From the NCBI GenBank assembly GCA_964540815.1, contig CAZIOH010000010.1, positions 1-64,000 of the forward strand: a DNA stretch of 64,000 bases, read 5' to 3'. Made by a program: the position numbers and the translations under genes. Below the pieces are notes generated by a model, which saw only the letters and a program-made list of their open reading frames with translations, ran no database searches and was not told the origin of the DNA. This DNA is from CAZIOH01 sp964540815. Its GTDB lineage: Bacteria; Myxococcota_A; Polyangia; Fen-1088. This document shows positions 61,788-64,000 of this stretch, piece after piece; the first letter of the stretch is position 1; every line of letters begins with the position of its first letter.

Positions 61788-62906
61788 ATGCCAGCAATCG
61801 TCCTGCATCGGTCGCGGCAGTGGTCGCGGCAGTGGTCGCGGCGGTGTCTTCCCATCGGGCTGCTGGTCGGGCTCGGCGGTGCATTCGGCTGCGGCACCAG
61901 CAAGGGCCTCGAGGTGCAGAAGATCGAGGTCGTGACCATGCCCCCGGCCAACGTCGCGCTGTACATGAAGATCTCGCGCGACGACGGGCAACCCGTGATG
62001 CTCAAGGCCTCGGACTTCAACGTGTACGAGGACGGGAAGCCCGTGAAGAAGGCCAAACGAGCGCTCCTGCCGCCGCAGTCGGCGGTGGATCGCATGATCC
62101 TGGTGCTGGTCGACATCAGTGGTCCCTTGATGGGCTCGGAGTATCTGTCCTCGCTGTTCGATGCCTTGCGAAACCTCGTCGATCGGGTCGGCGACGATGC
62201 GCGGGTCGCGATCGGGGGCTTCGATGGCGACGGAGTCACCCTCTACGTGGGCTTCGACGACGAGGATCCTGGTCCGGGCCTCGCCAGCATGCAGAAGGTC
62301 CGCACCAAGAATCACAGCGTCGACCTGTGGGGAGCTTTCCTCACCGGGCTCGACCGGCTGAACGAGGCGGCCAAGCAGTCCGAGCTTCCCCACCAGGAGC
62401 TGACCCTGGTCGTGGTCACCGACCGCCGGGACAAGGCCGGACGTCACTCGAAGGAGGACGTTCTGGCCCGGGTCCAGAAGTCCCCGGCCGAGGTCTACAC
62501 CATCGGGATCGGGGACGCGGTCGCCACCGAGGAGCTGGAGGCGGTTGGCAAGTCGGGGGCTCTCGTGGCCGAGAAGACCCGGGAGCTCGACCGTCCCTTC
62601 GCCGAGGTCTCCGAGAAGATCGAGGCGAGGCTCGGACAGGACTACGTGTTCTCGTACTGCTCGTCGAAGCGCGAGGGCGGTGGCCGCAAGGACAGCAACA
62701 AGTCCCTCAAGCACGCGGTCGAGATCCGCATCCAGAGCGCCCACTGGCGCGGGACCACGGAGCACGAGTTTTCGGCCAAGGGATTCGGCAAGGGAACCTG
62801 CGACCCGAACGTCGACATCCCCTTCGGCACCAAGCCGGCCTCCGCGCACGCCAAGAAGAAGCCCAAGGCCACCGAGCCGGAAGCGGAGGCGGATTCGGAG
62901 AGCTGA
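61788..62906 (+). CDS. VWA-domain lipoprotein
   Basis: 372 residues. AAAGG lies about 8 nt before ATG 61788. The N-terminus encodes a short Arg/Ser/Trp repeat (SRQWSRQWSRR) from a 12-bp DNA repeat, then a signal peptide with lipobox AFGC. The von Willebrand A-like domain follows (MILVLVDISGPLMG, ALRNLVDRVGDDARVAIGGFDG split, TLVVVTDRRD, VYTIGIGDAV). The MIDAS motif is DISGP rather than DxSxS, so metal binding may be weakened. It is probably an outer-envelope protein with a protein-protein interaction role. The C-terminus is a Lys/Glu-rich tail. Confidence 0.82.
   Translation: MPAIVLHRSRQWSRQWSRRCLPIGLLVGLGGAFGCGTSKGLEVQKIEVVTMPPANVALYMKISRDDGQPVMLKASDFNVYEDGKPVKKAKRALLPPQSAVDRMILVLVDISGPLMGSEYLSSLFDALRNLVDRVGDDARVAIGGFDGDGVTLYVGFDDEDPGPGLASMQKVRTKNHSVDLWGAFLTGLDRLNEAAKQSELPHQELTLVVVTDRRDKAGRHSKEDVLARVQKSPAEVYTIGIGDAVATEELEAVGKSGALVAEKTRELDRPFAEVSEKIEARLGQDYVFSYCSSKREGGGRKDSNKSLKHAVEIRIQSAHWRGTTEHEFSAKGFGKGTCDPNVDIPFGTKPASAHAKKKPKATEPEAEADSES
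61811..61846 (+). repeat. 12-bp coding tandem repeat
   Basis: GTCGCGGCAGTG occurs twice, followed by GTCGCGGCGGTG. It is read in a frame giving RQWS repeats at the N-terminus of the VWA lipoprotein. Confidence 0.9.
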
Positions 62907-62914
62907 AGGGCGGA

Positions 62915-63286
62915 TCAGTCGTTGGGGACGAGCTCGACGACGTATTCTTCACCGTCGTCGTCGGCGGGCAGGACGGGGGAGGAAGACCGGCCGCGCTGCG
63001 AGCTGCTTCTCGGGGGCGTGTCGTCGGCGACCTTGGTCACCTCGGCGACGTCGTCGGTCATCTCCAGCATCGAGGCGGCCAGCATCGCGGGGATGGGAGA
63101 GCTGAGCGTCTGCTTGCGCGAACGCGCGCCGGCGGGCGTCGGCAGCGGTGTGCGTGGCTTGGTCGCCGCCGCGGCGCCTCGCGGCTCGTGGCTTTCGCGG
63201 CCTGGTAGGCCGGACCCGCGGGCTGCCTCCGCCGGGCCCGCGGCGGATCCCGGGTCGGGCAACTTCGGTCGCGAGAAGAGCGCCAT
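62915..63286 (-). CDS. Small hypothetical protein
   Basis: 123 residues from ATG 63286. The sequence is low in hydrophobicity, with Pro/Ala/Ser-rich stretches, a short helix (AMLAASMLEMTDDVAEVTKV) and an acidic end (DDDGEEYVVELVPND). No family is recognised. GGAG is only 2 nt from the ATG, so initiation is uncertain. It follows argF by 111 nt on the same strand, and it is convergent with the VWA gene, with 8 nt between stops. Confidence 0.5.
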   Translation of the reverse strand: MALFSRPKLPDPGSAAGPAEAARGSGLPGRESHEPRGAAAATKPRTPLPTPAGARSRKQTLSSPIPAMLAASMLEMTDDVAEVTKVADDTPPRSSSQRGRSSSPVLPADDDGEEYVVELVPND

Positions 63287-63397
63287 ATCTCCAGGCCCAT
63301 CGGCGGCTCGCCGCGCGAGCTTGAGCCGACGAGAACCGCACTCTAGTTCACTGGTGAAGGGGCCAGGTCATACACGAACCTTCGGTGAACCTGCCCG

Positions 63398-64000
63398 TCA
63401 GAGCAGCCATTCGAGCAAGGCCTTCTGGGCGTGCAGCCGATTTTCGGCTTGCTCCCAGACGGCGCTCTGACGGCTCTCGATCACCTCGTCGGTGATCTCC
63501 TCGCCCCGGTGGGCCGGCAGACAGTGCAGGACGATGGCCTGGGGATCGGCGAGCCCGAGCAGGCGCCCGTCGAGGCTGAACCCGGCGAAGGCGCGCAGGC
63601 GCTCCTGCTTCTGGTCCTCCTGCCCCATCGACACGAACACGTCGGTGGACAGGACGTGGCGCCCGCGCACCGCGTCGGCCGGATCCTCGTGGAACACGAT
63701 GTGACCGCGCTCGGTCCCACGCGCGCGCCGCACCACGTTCTCGTCGGGCCCGTAGCCCTTCGGGCACGCCAGCGCCAGGTCGAGCCCCAGGATGCCCGCC
63801 GCCTCGATCCAGGAGTTGGCCATGTTGTTGCCGTCGCCGATCCACGCATACTTCACCTCGCGCAGGGTCTCGCCGACATCGCGCCCGGGCCGGGCGAATC
63901 GCTGTCCCACGGTCTGCAGATCGGCCAGCACCTGGCACGGGTGCAGGAGATCCGTGAGGCCGTTGATGACCGGCACGCGCGCATAGTGCGCGAGCTCGAG
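63398..64000 (-). CDS. argF: Ornithine carbamoyltransferase (5' end outside window)
   Basis: The C-terminal 200 residues are visible; the frame stays open to the right edge (LELAHYAR precedes VPVINGLTD). OTCase joins ornithine and carbamoyl phosphate to citrulline in arginine synthesis. VPVINGLTDLLHPCQVLADLQT contains HPCQ (carbamoyl-phosphate site); IGDGNNMANSW and VFVSMGQE bind ornithine, the latter being the SMG loop typical of OTCases over ATCases; HCLPAHRGEEI contains the catalytic Cys. The protein ends a few residues after the final helix (LHAQKALLEWLL). Confidence 0.96.
   Translation of the reverse strand, partial: LELAHYARVPVINGLTDLLHPCQVLADLQTVGQRFARPGRDVGETLREVKYAWIGDGNNMANSWIEAAGILGLDLALACPKGYGPDENVVRRARGTERGHIVFHEDPADAVRGRHVLSTDVFVSMGQEDQKQERLRAFAGFSLDGRLLGLADPQAIVLHCLPAHRGEEITDEVIESRQSAVWEQAENRLHAQKALLEWLL

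Overview
The window is a strongly GC-rich, gene-dense stretch of a bacterial chromosome. It most resembles a member of the Myxococcota (Polyangia-type). Indicators are exported lipoproteins built of Gly/Thr-rich 'TGG' repeats, a Hanks-type Ser/Thr kinase co-transcribed with a PEGA-domain protein, a homologue of the myxobacterial MXAN_5187 type, and DUF1552/DUF1592 protein pairs. I see no tRNA, rRNA, CRISPR array, prophage or insertion sequence. Two genes run off the window: a membrane protein on the left and argF on the right.

Layout. 0-8 kb: partial membrane protein plus rhodanese, a small membrane protein and lipoprotein pair, an ECF42-type sigma factor with its YCII/DGPF partner, a RarD-like permease, a coiled-coil protein and two TGG-repeat lipoproteins. 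8-12.5 kb: minus-strand operon of Ser/Thr kinase, Cys-rich lipoprotein and PEGA protein. 12.6-21 kb: housekeeping genes (1-Cys peroxiredoxin, pseudouridine synthase, phosphofructokinase, mutL-miaA, DUF1415, accA). 21-27.6 kb: a GH44 glycosidase, then a tightly overlapping four-gene operon with a MotA/ZorA-like and a MotB/ZorB-like protein. 27.9-33 kb: minus-strand sensor-like and cupredoxin-like proteins, queF, a PEGA-like exported protein and a PuuD-type membrane protein. 33-38.5 kb: a nested inverted-repeat element, a deoxyhypusine-synthase-like enzyme and an exported TldD/TldE-like pair. 39-43 kb: a pterin-flavoured group (pteridine-reductase-like SDR, DUF2203, folE, second SDR) and a Lon-N-domain protein. 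43-54.7 kb: a DUF1552-DUF1592 pair, an orphan DUF1552, an MDR oxidoreductase with a SnoaL-like protein, a TGG lipoprotein, a sugar MFS transporter and an SRPBCC-like exported protein. 54.8-61 kb: two large acyl-CoA dehydratase/activase-type proteins. 61-64 kb: peptide deformylase, a VWA lipoprotein, a small protein and argF.

Cross-cutting signals. Many starts have no Shine-Dalgarno but carry a TANNNT -10-like box 6-7 nt upstream, which suggests leaderless mRNAs. Perfect hairpins with 3-nt loops cluster between convergent genes. Short tandem duplications recur near gene ends. The best candidate for an under-described system is the 23.3-27.6 kb operon. It pairs a stator/ZorAB-like membrane motor with two unrecognised small proteins and resembles the DUF3348-DUF802-OmpA-DUF2894 clusters of other Proteobacteria.
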